NCBI GenBank assembly: GCA_000827495.1
Contig: KN817560.1
Span: 62,001-126,000 of the forward strand
DNA: 64,000 nt
Origin: Hypholoma sublateritium FD-334 SS-4
Lineage: Eukaryota > Basidiomycota > Agaricomycetes > Agaricales > Strophariaceae
Direction of reading: 5' to 3'
Numbering within the stretch: the stretch's first letter is position 1; each line of letters starts with the position of its first letter. The notes under the pieces are model-generated. The model ran no database searches, was not told where the DNA came from, and was given only the letters and a program-made list of their open reading frames with translations. A program made the position numbers and the translations under genes. Below, piece after piece: positions 38,998 through 50,240 of this stretch.

Positions 38998-40020
38998 TAA
39001 ATTGAGTTCAATTTACAGAATTTACAGAGCCGAACCGAGCTGGTACGCGCCCGCAGACCCATCTGTGCGCTGGCAGCGCCCTGCGGCGCCCGAAATAAAT
39101 CACTGTGATGCCATCAGCTCCCCGGAAGCATGGTCCCGTGGGTGTTCGCTTCACCTGGCACACAGCACCCACTGTTCACCAGGTTTCATTGAAGAAATAC
39201 CAGCAGTTCCCAGCAGTTCTCCCCAAGGTACTGCATTTACCAGCTATTTTTTGATGATTCTAAGCTGGAAAAATCATTTTTTTTGCTGCTGCAATACTGG
39301 CTACTACCTGGCTAATTATTCCGTGAGATGGAACGGCCCCTGGTGCCGTGAAGCACTCTCGGCGCCCTCGCGTACGATGGTGCGCATCAGCGGCTGCGCG
39401 CGGCGCGCCCCCGGCAATTGCCGCAATTTACGCTGGCGTAAATTCAAGCGTAAATTCATCGAAATAACTGTACTTATGTATGTGTCCTGTGGAAAGTCAC
39501 ATATTATTATTACTTACTTATGATACTCAGGCACTTGTCCAGGTTCAATCGAGCTCAGGATGTCCCTTCTTGCAGTCCTCGATGATTGGAATAATGAGCA
39601 GGCACCTGCAGGCACTGAAATGGCTTGAGGGACACGCCGCTTATTAGCGCAGTGACGTCAGCGAACGGTGAATTTCGGCAGTCGGCTACCGGTTTCAACG
39701 TTCGTTCAGACGTTCAATTTTTGCAATTTTTGTCAATCAGACCAGATGGCAGCATGCATGCGCTTCACTCGAAGAGTAAGGCATTTAGGAATTCCTTCTC
39801 AATGGAATACTCATCTTACGCTGTCGTGCTCTGTTCGTCTGCAATGGTAGGTTTGGCAATCTTTCATCACAAATAAAGGTCTACATTCCTCTACTCATGG
39901 TTTGATAATGTATGTACTGATTTTCGAGAAATCAGGGCACGATGCGCAGTGTTTTCCGAATGTGAAGCTTGGGCTAGATCAGCGCACCCGTTAGCAGAAT
40001 AATCTGATTACAGTTCATAG

Positions 40021-40794
40021 CTTCAAATACTCCGCGCAGTGCCTGGGACGGTGGAAGCATCGTTGAAAGTCGAACAATACAATAGTGCGTACAGCTGACT
40101 GACCAATGGATTGTGGATATATCACTAAGAGTCAGTCATATTTTCTGAGCAGTCAATAGAGTCGGGGTGGGTCTTCTCATCCTCTTTCCGGTTTCCTGGA
40201 TTTAATTCGTTCGACAGACAGGTGCATTCGACCCTTTGCAAGTACCCCAGTATTTGCTCACACCCCTATGAAAAGTTCATGGAGGTCTTATACTATCACT
40301 CACGGATACACTTGGGTCACTTGCTGTTGCGAGCAAAGGCCATTACATGACAGGGGTTTCCACTGACATCGGGACTTCATTCGTCCGCCCCGGCGGACGA
40401 GTCGGAGACGTTTTGCATGCGAAAGTAGTTCTTACTGGAATGGGTGAATCGTTTGCGTTGACCTTTCTCTCTATAGGCATTTATAATAATATGGATTTTA
40501 GGAAAGCAATTGGCATATACCCGGGTTGACTTTACCAACCCAGCTGGCGATCTGGTGGCCTATGGATGTATGCAATTTGTGTTCTCAATCAGCAATATAT
40601 TGGGACTTAACGAGAGCTCTATCAACGTGTAGACCACACCAAGTATGTAGGAAGATCCTCATCCCACGACGTGAGTGCCGTTTTAAGTTTTTTTTCTTTC
40701 GAAAAATAACACCTATCTTTGTTGTCAGGAAAACGTGAAATTCAGCGATGATGGAGAGACGGTTATTGAAGGGAAGGATAAAGATGTCGTTTGA
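40021..40794 (+). CDS. Hotdog-fold acyl-CoA thioesterase (ACOT13/PaaI-like), 5' end unresolved
   Basis: Exons from about 40021 join to LRAVPGTVEASLKVEQYN, then VHGGLILSLTDTLGSLAVAS, then TDIGTSFVRPGGRVGDVLHA, then KQLAYTRVDFTNPAGDLVAYG, and end GETVIEGKDKDVV (TGA at 40792-40794). HGG followed by the TDTLGS helix and the conserved TDIGTSF strand are the hallmarks of the small hotdog thioesterase superfamily, which hydrolyses acyl-CoA. The exon between the N of EQYN and HGG is short and its borders are uncertain (NRVG-type residues at about 40,166-40,180). No initiating exon could be fixed. It may lie at about 39,745-40,020, or the 5' end may be damaged by the neighbouring repeat island. The last introns (after 40,569 and near 40,672) are regular. 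Confidence 0.7.
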
Positions 40795-41085
40795 AGCCCG
40801 ATTGACGTTACATTGTTAACTTTTGTATGGCATATACATTCATGATATCTACATAGACATGTTTGATTCTTGAAAACCACTTTTCGCGGAGTTTTTTCTA
40901 CATGTAGCGCGGTGAGCGAACGCAGGCGGATATAGTAAGCAGTTGAAATTCCGTACAAGCAGTTGGAAAACCACCCGCCTGTTTTTGTTTCGATCTCTCA
41001 CACCAATCTCACACGTTCACTATTAGGCTTCAACGACCTTCAAAGTTTCAACTCTGCGCCACGCACTGCTAGTGCATGAGCATCC

Positions 41086-43822
41086 ATGGACGAGCTTTCT
41101 GTGCTTCCTCCAGAGGGCTCTTGGAAACGGTCGGCTCGTGTTCGCACGTCTTCTTTGAATCCTCGTTATGCATATACCAACCCTAGTCCATCATCTACGC
41201 GTGCCGAATCACCGTTTCGCCCAAACAGCCTCTCCTCGAACACCAATGGGTGAGTCTGTTGAACTCACCGCGCAGGCTATTCACCAAATATTATGAGTGG
41301 CTAGTATTCAATCTGACACACCGCTGATCCTTGCCCCGACACCACAACGACACCTCATTGAGAGTTCAGCTAGCCAACGTTGGTTGAATACCCCTCCTAT
41401 GTCGGCGACATCTTCACGACCAAGCAGTCCGCAAGCGGCATTCTCCCAGTCATCGGCGTATCCGACGACGCGTATACGACGCAGATTGTCTTCTAACCAT
41501 ACCCGCAGTTTTAGCGCCCTCTTAGCAGCTGAAAAGTCAGAACAGGTACCAGTATTACCCAGTCTACGTGGAGGGCTACATCGTGTTTCGGGACGGGGTT
41601 TGGAACCTGAGGAAACAGGAGGCGGCAGGCGATGGATACGATGGATGCACAAACGCGGTATCAAAACCTGGGTCGTACCGGGCGTTATTGCCGGGGCCGC
41701 TCTGCTGAAGTTTGCAATAGGGTTGGGATCGTATTCCGGTGTGGATATCTGCTTAGTGGTAGATATCTATTTACTCACCGCCATTCACATGTTTTACTTA
41801 GGCCAAAATACCCCGCCTATGTTCGGAGATTATGAAGCGCAACGACATTGGATGGAGTTGACAATCCATCTTCCTATGAACCAATGGTATACGTACGATC
41901 TCCCATATTGGGGCTTGGACTATCCCCCGTTGACCGCATATATTTCCTGGCTGTGTGGCATCGTGTAAGCACTTATATAACTTCACGTAGTATGCTTCTA
42001 TAACTGGGTCATTGATAGGGCTCACTTTATTAACCCAAGTTGGGTGGGATTGGACAATTCGCGAGGGATCGAGACACCTGAAAGCAAGTTTTTTATGCGA
42101 ATGACTGTCATAGCCTGCGACGCTCTCGTTTACGTGCCAGCTCTCGTCATGTTCGCGCACACTTGGCAAGGCAGCCGTTCCAAACGAACGCAGGTTTGTC
42201 CGCGAAATTGAATACAGAAGGTGTCATGTTGACCAATAGTCCAGGAACTTTCTCTTTTGACGTTAATCCTACAGCCGGCCCTTCTGTTGGTGGACTGTGG
42301 CCATTTTCAATACAACTCCGTAATGCTTGGTATGTTTAGAAACATCTTACAGAAACATTGACATTGAGTCCTATGTGTATGCACAGGGTTTACTATTCTT
42401 GCTTTGAACTTCTTTGCGAAAGGACAAGATCTCATTGGGGCGGCTTTCTTCGTTCTCAGCCTTGGGTTTAAGCAAATGGCGTTATACTACGCCCCTGCCT
42501 TTGGTTCCTACTTGTTGGCCAAGTGTCTATACTTGGGGCCCACGAAAGGGTAATCTTGTCTACCATCCTCTTCTCAATGTCTTTGCTAATTTGGTTTTAG
42601 TGGGCAGCTTTTTGTTCGCCTCGCTCTCGTGACCGCCTCTACCTTCTTGTTGTTGTTCTTGCCTTGGCTTTCCACATCTGCATCGCTCTCAACCATTATG
42701 CAACCCGTCACAAGGATATTCCCATTCGCACGAGGGCTCTTTGAAGACAAGGTGTCAAACTTCTGGTGTGCTTCAAACGTCATATTCAAATGGAAAACCT
42801 GGGCATCAAGTGCCTCGCTTGTTAAAACTTCAACGGCTCTTACGGCATTGGGATTTTTGCCCGCCGTTGCAGGCCTTCTGAGATCTGGAATAACCCATAT
42901 GACGAAGTCGGAGCTCAGGGACGAAAAAGATTCAGAAGGGAAACAACATACACCATTTCTCCCGTTGCTTCCGTACGCCCTGCTCACATCGTCGATGTCA
43001 TTCTTTTTATTCTCGTTTCAAGTCCATGAAAAAACCATTCTATTGCCTCTCCTGCCTGTGACTCTTCTTCTCTCCGGGGCGCCCATCGATTCGGCCGCAT
43101 ATTCTTGGGGTGCTTTGGTCAACAATGTGGCTGTTTTCAGGTACGTCTACCATCCCCCCCCCTTGAAATATTGGTTTATCTTGATTTTTAATACATAAAT
43201 ACCAGCATGTGGCCCCTTTTGAAAAGAGATGGTCTCGGTTTGCAATATATAGCCACCTTGTTACTGTGGAACAGGGTCATTGGTTATAGCCCGTTCAAGT
43301 TACCCGTCAAATCGTTCGTGCAACTGCTTTCAATGGTCAGTGGTGATTTATATTGCTCAAGGCCGCTTTAACTGGTGGTGTGTGTAGGGTGTTTATGCCG
43401 CAGCTATACTGCTTCATATCCTTGAATCGATTGTTCACCCGCCTGCAAGATACCCTGACCTATTCCCCGTCTTGAATGTGTTGATCAGTACTCCTGTTTT
43501 TTTTCTAACATGGTCGTGGAGCATCAAATGTGGTATGGAAGTCGGCTGGGCACTAGGCGGCTTGGGGAACCAATCACATTCCCCTCCCGTGCTGGATGCG
43601 AAGGAGGTGGAGGATGTCGGTGGGGTAACTGCGCAGGGCACTGGGGTATTAATACCGCCATCAAACACCACCTTAAGCTATCGTCAAGCCGGCGGAAGAA
43701 CTGTGAGCCTTGGTCGCGCGCAGTCCTCGGGTGGGTCATCATCCAAAGCGACGGCGTCGACGTCCCCTGCGGACCTTTTTGAAGGAAGTGGATCTATGGG
43801 TGGGGGTGGGGAAGCGGATTAA
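41086..43822 (+). CDS. ALG6: ALG6, dolichyl-P-Glc:Man9GlcNAc2-PP-dolichol alpha-1,3-glucosyltransferase
   Basis: An ER multi-pass enzyme that adds the first glucose to the lipid-linked oligosaccharide for N-glycosylation. The family core is clear: [20 protein letters not shown], then [20 protein letters not shown], later [18 protein letters not shown] and [19 protein letters not shown] sequence ([18 protein letters not shown]). It also has [20 protein letters not shown] and, near the end, [20 protein letters not shown]. Many hydrophobic segments are present. About 170 Ser/Arg/Pro-rich residues precede the first membrane segment ([26 protein letters not shown]), longer than in yeast. The C-terminal tail after the last membrane segment is Gly/Ser-rich. 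The first join (SNTNG|IQSDTPL) needs the acceptor at 41,303. An acceptor a few bases earlier would hit a stop. Confidence 0.93.
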
Positions 43823-43952
43823 TTTATCGGTACAGCGATGTAATAAAAATGTATTAATGAGGAGACCTCTGGAGACCTTAGGAGACCTGAGGAATCAGGA
43901 TCAGTACATAGTGCCAATTTCCAAAGTACTGCTTATTTTCAGGCATGAAGCC

Positions 43953-43958
43953 CACGTG
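43953..43958. promoter_or_regulatory. CACGTG palindrome upstream of TAM41
   Basis: Perfect CACGTG about 65 bases before the TAM41 start codon, in the 199-base gap after ALG6. One of the recurring sites of this window. Confidence 0.35.
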
Positions 43959-44021
43959 GTCAGATGACATTGGGTTTTTGCCGGAGACAGACTGCATTTC
44001 TACTTCACCCCACTACAGCCA

Positions 44022-45409
44022 ATGTCACTCCTTCCCTATGCTACTCGCCAGACGGCTCGCTCCGCGCGCTTGCCTGTCTTCGTCATCCGCACGTATGCCA
44101 CTGAAATGGCAACCACCTCTCAGCCCTCTTCCGACGTTCGGCCATTGCCGCTCTCAACGCCCAAGTCAAACAAACCCCGTCTCTACCCGCATCCTCGCCC
44201 AGCCATCTCGCATCGACACAACCCCATCCCAAATTTACCTGCTTCGTTTGGAAAAAACCAGCTGTTACCTGTCTCTAATTCCACGCGAGCTCTGCTAGAA
44301 GCAATAGTCGCAGGCTTTGACGCTCCCATACGGTATGCGTTCGCATATGGGTCGGGTGTCTTCGAGCAAGATGGATATGCACCTTCATCCGGGACGGAGG
44401 GGATACCATCGAAGGAGCCCATGCTGGATTTTATGTTCGCCGTGACACACCCTGCTCATTTCCACTCGATCAATATGCAGCAGCACCCCAACCATTATCC
44501 ATTGCACGCACGACTGCTGGGCTCGTCGTACGCGTCAAAGGTGCAAGAACTAGGACCTGGCGTCTGGTTCAATGCTTACGTTCCTATGAACGGCGTTGTG
44601 CGTGTATTATCTTTAGTCTGCATGCTCCTGGCAACTGACATGGCTATGTTCTGCACGACTTTCAGACAATTAAATACGGAATCACGACAGTGGACAACCT
44701 ATGCTCGGACTTGCTCAACTGGAACTCCCTATACTTGGCCGGCAGGATGCACAAGCCGTTGCGTATTATCAAGGATGACGCGCGCGTTCGGCTGACGCAA
44801 CAAGTAAACTTGACCTCAGCCGTACGCGCCGCGCTGCTTACGTTACCCGAAGAGTTCACGGAGAACGAGCTTTTCGAGCGGATCGCAAGTATCAGTTACA
44901 GCGGCGACCCGCGTATGGTGCTTCCCGCGGAAAACCGCAGTAAAGTGGTCAATATTGTACGCAAGCAAAGCCCACAGTTCAAGGAGCTGTACCACCGACT
45001 GGTCGTAGGCCTCCCGGGTGTGCATTGGCCTGTCGACTCCAATACAATACAGCAGGACGTGTCGGGGCGGGCGCGTTCAGCCCACTTGAAGAAGCTACCA
45101 TCCCACCTACTGACCGCGGTGAAGAACAATTATTCGGGGGCTGGGTTGGCTGTAGACTTGCAGGCTGACGAGAGCGCGTATCTAGTTCATCTCGCTGGTG
45201 ACGAGAGACTATCGCGCGTGCTGTCTCAGGGTGAGACTGCACTATTTTATGTGCCAATTCCTAGACACTAATTGTTGATTTCAGAAATGGCAAGGATAGT
45301 GCGATACCCTGCAACTGTGCAATCGTTAAAAGGTCTGGCAAGTGTTGGAGTCGTAAAGAGTCTGCGGTACAGCAGCGCCAAGATTGGAAAGTGGTGGGTA
45401 GGGTCATAG
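44022..45409 (+). CDS. TAM41: TAM41/Mmp37, mitochondrial CDP-diacylglycerol synthase
   Basis: Makes CDP-diacylglycerol from phosphatidic acid and CTP on the matrix side of the inner membrane, for cardiolipin synthesis. The N-terminus (MSLLPYATRQTARSARLPVF, then VIRTYATEMA) is a mitochondrial presequence. The nucleotidyltransferase-like core has YAFAYGSGVFEQDGY and the metal-binding-type LDFMFAVTHPAHFHSINMQQ. Later blocks are VWFNAYVPMNG, IKYGITTVDNLCSDLLNWNS, LYLAGRMHKPLRII, and SYSGDPRMVLPAENRSKV. The end after the last intron reads MARIVRYPATVQSLKGLAS, then SSAKIGKWWVGS, with TAG at 45407-45409. Three exons, two introns (near 44,600-44,665 and 45,230-45,283). The length of about 430 residues is normal. 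Confidence 0.93.
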
Positions 45410-46126
45410 CGAACATCATGATTGTTTCTATCATTGCTTCCCTGTTCTCACTATCTGGAACATGATTTACGGACGGTAGCGAACAAGTCTGCCCTTGTCC
45501 ATCTAGATGAGAGCATAATAACATGTATCAATTATTAATTACCAAATGTACCCTACTTATAATCCCTGTGTTTTACTGGAGTTTTGGAGTCAGGTTCTAC
45601 CAGTGCCTCATTAGGCGGGCGTAGCCTTTCCAATTTCGGTGTTGTTGTTAAGGCAACAACTGGAGGATGGACCCCAAAAGTGGCTAGTATATAACCCCAC
45701 ATGCATAGCCGCAGCTATCTAAGTTCAAACTACTTATCCAGTGTCACTGTTGTATGAGTGAGCGCATTTACGAACTCAAAAATACCTTGAAGATGCCACG
45801 ATTAGCAGGCTCTTGAGCATCCACATTCATGGCCAGATCCACCTAAGCTTGTGCGCATCTATGGCGGTTGAATTGAATACGGGTGTACGGGGTCCGGCTA
45901 CAGCGTTTGACGAGACCGCATCCACTTGATACGGTCATTCATCGTCAACAATCTTGTACTATTGCCTCTTTGTCTGGCCTTTTTGCTGTACATATTCCTC
46001 GTATTCCCTGTTCCTTTTTATTCTCGACATTGTATCTTTCAAATTTCACTGCTATCTATCGTGTCCAACTCACCGGTCAAATACCCGTTACGGCAACATC
46101 TCAAGAATTTATCGAAGAGAGCATAA
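45410..46126. other. Intergenic region upstream of the NDPK-fold gene
   Basis: About 720 bases with the TAM41 3' UTR and the next promoter. Chance frames at 45,880-46,120 are hydrophobic but have no family likeness. No other gene is supported. Confidence 0.45.
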
Positions 46127-47953
46127 ATGTCTGCATCACCATCCTATTCTCCAGAAAGGCAGCCCAATGAATTCCCTGAATCCGAGGATAATACTGTCAT
46201 CCTACAGCCCATGGTCTCGGCTGTGTCCTCCACCAGCCCCATTACGCGCACTGTTGCTATTATCAAAACACATGCTCTCCAACACCGGTTCGACATTGAA
46301 AAGCGCATACAGGAAGCGAGCTTCGAGGTTCGTTGTCCTTGTATGCTACCAAACGAATGCAGCGCGTATTTACTACTGGCCATAGATTGTCAAGGAGCGG
46401 CAGATGGAGTTTGATACGGAGACCGATCCCGATACGCTCTACGAACTATTCGGCGAAGACGCTGATTCTCTGGCTGAGTGCGTATGCATACATATGCTCA
46501 ACGTTGTTACATGAATGCTCTGCCACAAGCTCTAATTGTTCTTATCTGACAGAGGCCCCGTCTGGGTGTATGTCCTTGAACGGCGCCGCGCGGTAGAAGT
46601 TTGGAACGCCCTCATGGGCGAACGGGACGCCAAGATTGCGCGGCAAGACTCCCCCAATTCCCTCCGAGCGCTCTACGGCCTTTCCTACCAGCAGAACGGC
46701 CTCATGGGTGCTCCTGACATGCAGACCGCCGAGGTTCAGATTGCATCCCTCTTCGCGTCCTCGCCCCCCTTCCCGACTACCGAGTTGCCGCTAACCGACG
46801 ACAAGTACGACTCTCTACAAGAAGTGTCTGCGTCACTGCTCGAGTCAATCCGCCGCGCAGCTGCCGACGACGAGGGTTACGCGCCGTCGAGCGTGACAAA
46901 CCCGTCCACGCTCAACGGTGGGAGTACGACCCGGCTCAATGCAAACGGAAAGCCTGCGTTCAAAGCGCGCCCGATGCCTGCGACGCACGACAAGCCCACT
47001 ATAGTGCCGCGCACGACGAAGGCGGCAGCGCTGCGCGCCGGCCAGCCGATTGAAAAGGCACAGAACACGCCACGCACCCCAGTGACAAAGGAGCGCCACG
47101 CGGAGACGTTCGCTAACGTGCCCGGGCACAAGCGCACCAGCACGATCTCGGTTGCGTCGACGGCAGCGCCGACGATTGCGCCGCGGATGACGCGCGCGGC
47201 GTCGTTGAGGCTGGGTCAGACGCCCGCGCCGGTCCCTCTGCGGTCGCGGTCGCTGACGGCGGAGGGGCAGGCAAATACATTTGAGGGAGTGCCGGGGCAT
47301 AAGAGGCGGGAGAGCATCGCGGTCGCGTCGTCGAAGGCTCCGACCGTCGCCCCAAGGCTGAACAAAAGCGCTGCTCTGCGGCAGCAGAAGGACAGTCAAG
47401 CGCCCCCAACTTCGTTCATGTGTAAGTGTAGTCCTCTGCTAAGATAAATGACATTGATCAACTCCCTACAGTCCGCAGTGCCAATGCGGAGAAAATACAT
47501 ACACTCTCGCGATCGACGTCAGCGACATCGCTAAGTGCTCCGAAATCTGTTGTGTCCAGGCCGCCCTCGCAGGCTTCTGTCAATGCTACTCCCTCACGAT
47601 ATGCTGTGGGAAAGCGCGCGTCATCTGTAATCGGCCAAAACGCTCTTCCAAGGCCAGGAAATGCTAACCACCCGAACCCCACTTTGAAGCCCGCAACATC
47701 GAGAGCCACGCCCGAATTAACACCCGCGGCCAAGCCGGCACCACGTCCTAGCAGCGTCGCCGCGTCTGCCACAAAGCTCAGACCGCGTCCCAGTGTTGGT
47801 GCGCCGCCGAGTATCGCGCCACGGACCAACAAGGCTGCTGCGCTACGGGTGGCGAAGAAGGAGGAAGAAAACGCTGCCGCTGCCGCCGCTCGAAAGGCAC
47901 CTAGATCAAGCAAGGCCGCGCCCCCTACGAGCTTCAAGGCCGTCGCAACCTGA
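46127..47953 (+). CDS. NDPK-fold protein lacking the catalytic histidine, with repetitive basic tail
   Basis: Four exons give about 540 residues. Residues of about 40-200 resemble nucleoside diphosphate kinase: TRTVAIIKTHALQHRFDIEK, then FEIVKERQMEFD, VWVYVLERRRAVEVWNALMG, SPNSLRALYG and ALYGLSYQQNGLMGAPD, followed by a TAEVQIASLF helix. In true NDPKs the last motif is N-x-x-H-G-S-D with the phospho-accepting His. Here the His position is Met (N-G-L-M-G-A-P-D) and the K-P-D near the start is K-T-H, so kinase activity is unlikely. The rest is a low-complexity Ala/Pro/Ser/Arg tail with four copies of a motif like PTIAPRxxKAAALR (at about 46,996, 47,170, 47,338, 47,809) and two copies of VPGHKRxxSIxVAS. 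Base composition rises in GC there. Role unknown; binding or scaffolding is a guess. Confidence 0.75.
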
Positions 47954-48692
47954 ACTTATGGACCGTCCGAGACATTCGTCCGATCATCTATGCGCTGCAT
48001 GCTAATGTGCACCGCCGATGACTCGTGTTGTATGCGAATCGGCCGCTCTAATGCGCTGGCCGCGTATGACATGATAATTATATTTTGGTTCGTTTGATAT
48101 TTCATATTGGTTTGCTCTTGTCGCATATGCTCTCTTTCTTATTCTGCTCGTCTCGGTTCTCCTTCTTTACCTGGCAGTTTCCCCAATTCCGAGGATGAAC
48201 CCGGAACGGGCTTCTTATATATCTATGCCCCATATACCTCAGTCACATTCTTTCATTTGTATCATGACAAGCTTGAAGTACATGTGTACCTTGTTCTTAT
48301 TATTCGACATCAGAGTGTCCCGCGAAAACCCCGGTGCATCTGTTCTCCGTACAATCTCCCGAAATTATTTTTAAAAAAGCGAAATAAGGTGAGCCGATTT
48401 AACGTCGACATCCGGAAAATGCACAATCTTCCTTGGATACTTATGGCTGGGCGCCTATTCTTAACCACCAATCGGGGTAAATAGCCGCAGTGTGGTTGTG
48501 CTTTATTCAGGCTTGTTTGCAAGCACTGGCAAGTCGATGACAGCATGTGACACTGGGGACACGACTCACGAGTGACGACACGTACCTACGAAGCACTGGC
48601 AGTGGCATCAGCAACGCCAGTCCTCCCAGCCTCTTCCTTGGACATATCTGCTTTGTGCTCTACAACGTTGCCGCATAATATCGTTCTCTCAT
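47954..48692. other. Intergenic region between the NDPK-fold gene and DER1
   Basis: About 740 bases without a supported gene. A plus-strand frame at 48107-48484 has no start context, family likeness or coding-like composition. Confidence 0.45.
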
Positions 48693-49678
48693 ATGCCGGT
48701 TGGAATTGAAGCATGGATCACCCAAATACCCCCAATTACGCGTAGTTGGTTAGCTCTATCCGTCCTGACGAGCCTGGCAGTAGTCAGTTCCCGCGACCTT
48801 GTTCACTCATACTTTGCGGAGCTCTGACAAACCTATGCCTTTATTTTTGACCAGCAATGCCAACTAATCACACCTCTGCAACTATATTACAGCCCGCGGA
48901 GTGCATTTATCAATGCCCAGGTGCGTGCTGTCAGCGCGAGTGAGAACGCGCTTGCTGATCGCCCACTCCTTGCTAGCCATGGCGAATGGCAACCACGTTC
49001 TTCTACTTTGGCTCGATATCTTTAGACTTCGTATTCCACCTCTTCTTTTTGTGCGTGTCTATCCTTCTGTTTTCTGGAAAGCCACCGTTATTTACGGGCG
49101 TACTATGGAACTCGATCATATTCAGTATGCGCTACAGCCGCATGCTCGAGGAGTCTTCCTTTGCAAACAAGAAAGCAGATTACTTCTGGCTACTCCTTCA
49201 GTCCTCGGTAATGCTGCTGGTATGTTGAGAACTTCTCCCCGGTATCTTGGCTTGCGTGCTAGACCTAATCGTCTATTTTTGTGTTTGTCAAGTGCCTGTC
49301 TCCGCTTGTGAACCTGCCCTTCCTCTCGTCCTCCTTAGCATTTGTGCCCATCTATCTCTGGTCACGACGCCACCCGTCAACGCCTATCTCTCTCTTCGGG
49401 CTAATCACGATCACGGCTCCCTATCTCCCTATTGCGCTTGTCGCGTTCTCGTGGGTACTAAATGGAACCTGGAGGGCGGCTGCGGGTGACCTGGTTGGGT
49501 GCGCAGTAGGCCATGTGGGCTGGTTCCTGCGCGACGTCTGGACGCGAGAGATGGTTGGAGGTACTACTGTCTTTAGCGAGGCTCCTGACCGGCTGTACGT
49601 CTCTATCTACTTCGTCCCGACCACCGCCAAGTGTTGACCAAACGTGCCTTTAGTAAACGCCTGTTCGGAGATGAGTAA
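48693..49678 (+). CDS. DER1: Derlin (DER1-like) ERAD membrane protein
   Basis: A small multi-pass ER membrane protein of the rhomboid-like Derlin family that helps retrotranslocate misfolded proteins for degradation. The start MPVGIEAWITQIPPITRSWL matches the family N-terminus. Then come a QLITPLQLYYSP-type segment, VWRMATTFFYFG and SISLDFVFHLFFLMRYSRML, followed by EESSFANKKADYFWLLLQSS. Later parts are PLVNLPFLSSSLAFVPIYLW, SRRHPSTPISLFGLITI and AAAGDLVGCAVGHVGWFLRD. The last exon joins to give RLKRLFGDE (TAA at 49676-49678). About five introns. The GxxxG-like GCAVGHVGWFL segment of the last membrane helix is kept; no catalytic Ser/His pair of active rhomboids is seen, as expected for Derlins. 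Confidence 0.93.
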
Positions 49679-50240
49679 CTCTGACACATACACGTTGTAT
49701 ACACTTGTCGTGTTGTACTATATCATCACTCATACTTATAATTATGACACGCTTTTGTTTGTCCATGATTTTCCCTCCTTTTCGAGCTCGAGGGCCAAAG
49801 CTTTCCTGTTCTTGATTTCTCACTTACTAAAAATGAAGAGCGACGGCCTGGCAGGCCTCGTCTGCTTGGGTTTGGCTTGGGTTTTCCCAGTCTTTGCCGC
49901 AGCGAAGCGAGGCTGATCTTGTTACGAATGAAGATTTAAACACACTCGTCCGTACATACACAATTTCATCAAACCCACACTTACGAGTACAATGCACGAA
50001 AATTTAAACAAGAATGGCTACAAAAGAAACAGGCAAAAAGCGCAGTACATAAAATGGATAGTGACCTAATGGAGCACGAAGGCGCAGAGAAAGTGGGGGT
50101 AATACGCAAACAACAAGTAAACACAAAGTAAACACGTACATCAAGCGTACATGAGTACATTCGAACACGAAAGTAACTACATAGGGCAAGAAGTTAAACC
50201 CAATATCCAGGTAAATGCAAATATTGCGCCCAACTCACAT
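49679..50240. other. Convergent 3' region between DER1 and the DUF4436-like gene
   Basis: About 560 bases containing two 3' UTRs. A 28-codon plus-strand frame at 49,832 with a hydrophobic stretch is too short and unplaced to call. Confidence 0.45.

Larger units (their letters stand above)
36570..40020. repeat. Repeat-rich, compositionally mosaic intergenic island
   Basis: About 3.4 kb without a supported intact gene. It alternates AT-rich DNA with sharply GC-rich blocks (about 38,515-38,760; 39,030-39,090; 39,340-39,440). It carries four unresolved bases (37578, 37760, 37801, 37925), a degenerate tandem repeat (37,681-37,830), duplicated short motifs and a long palindrome. These are marks of decayed mobile or satellite-like sequence. 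No transposase, reverse transcriptase or integrase frame is visible. The last part (about 39,650-40,020) may contain the unresolved 5' exons of the neighbouring thioesterase gene. Confidence 0.55.

Noticed and set aside
46845..47399. A 184-codon minus-strand Arg-rich frame
   Set aside because: Antisense of the GC-rich repeat tail of the NDPK-fold gene. The composition mirrors the Ala/Pro/Arg codons of the real frame.
49832..49915. A 28-codon hydrophobic plus-strand frame (MKSDGLAGLVCLGLAWVF)
   Set aside because: Short, in the 3' region after DER1, and without further exons. It looks like chance.
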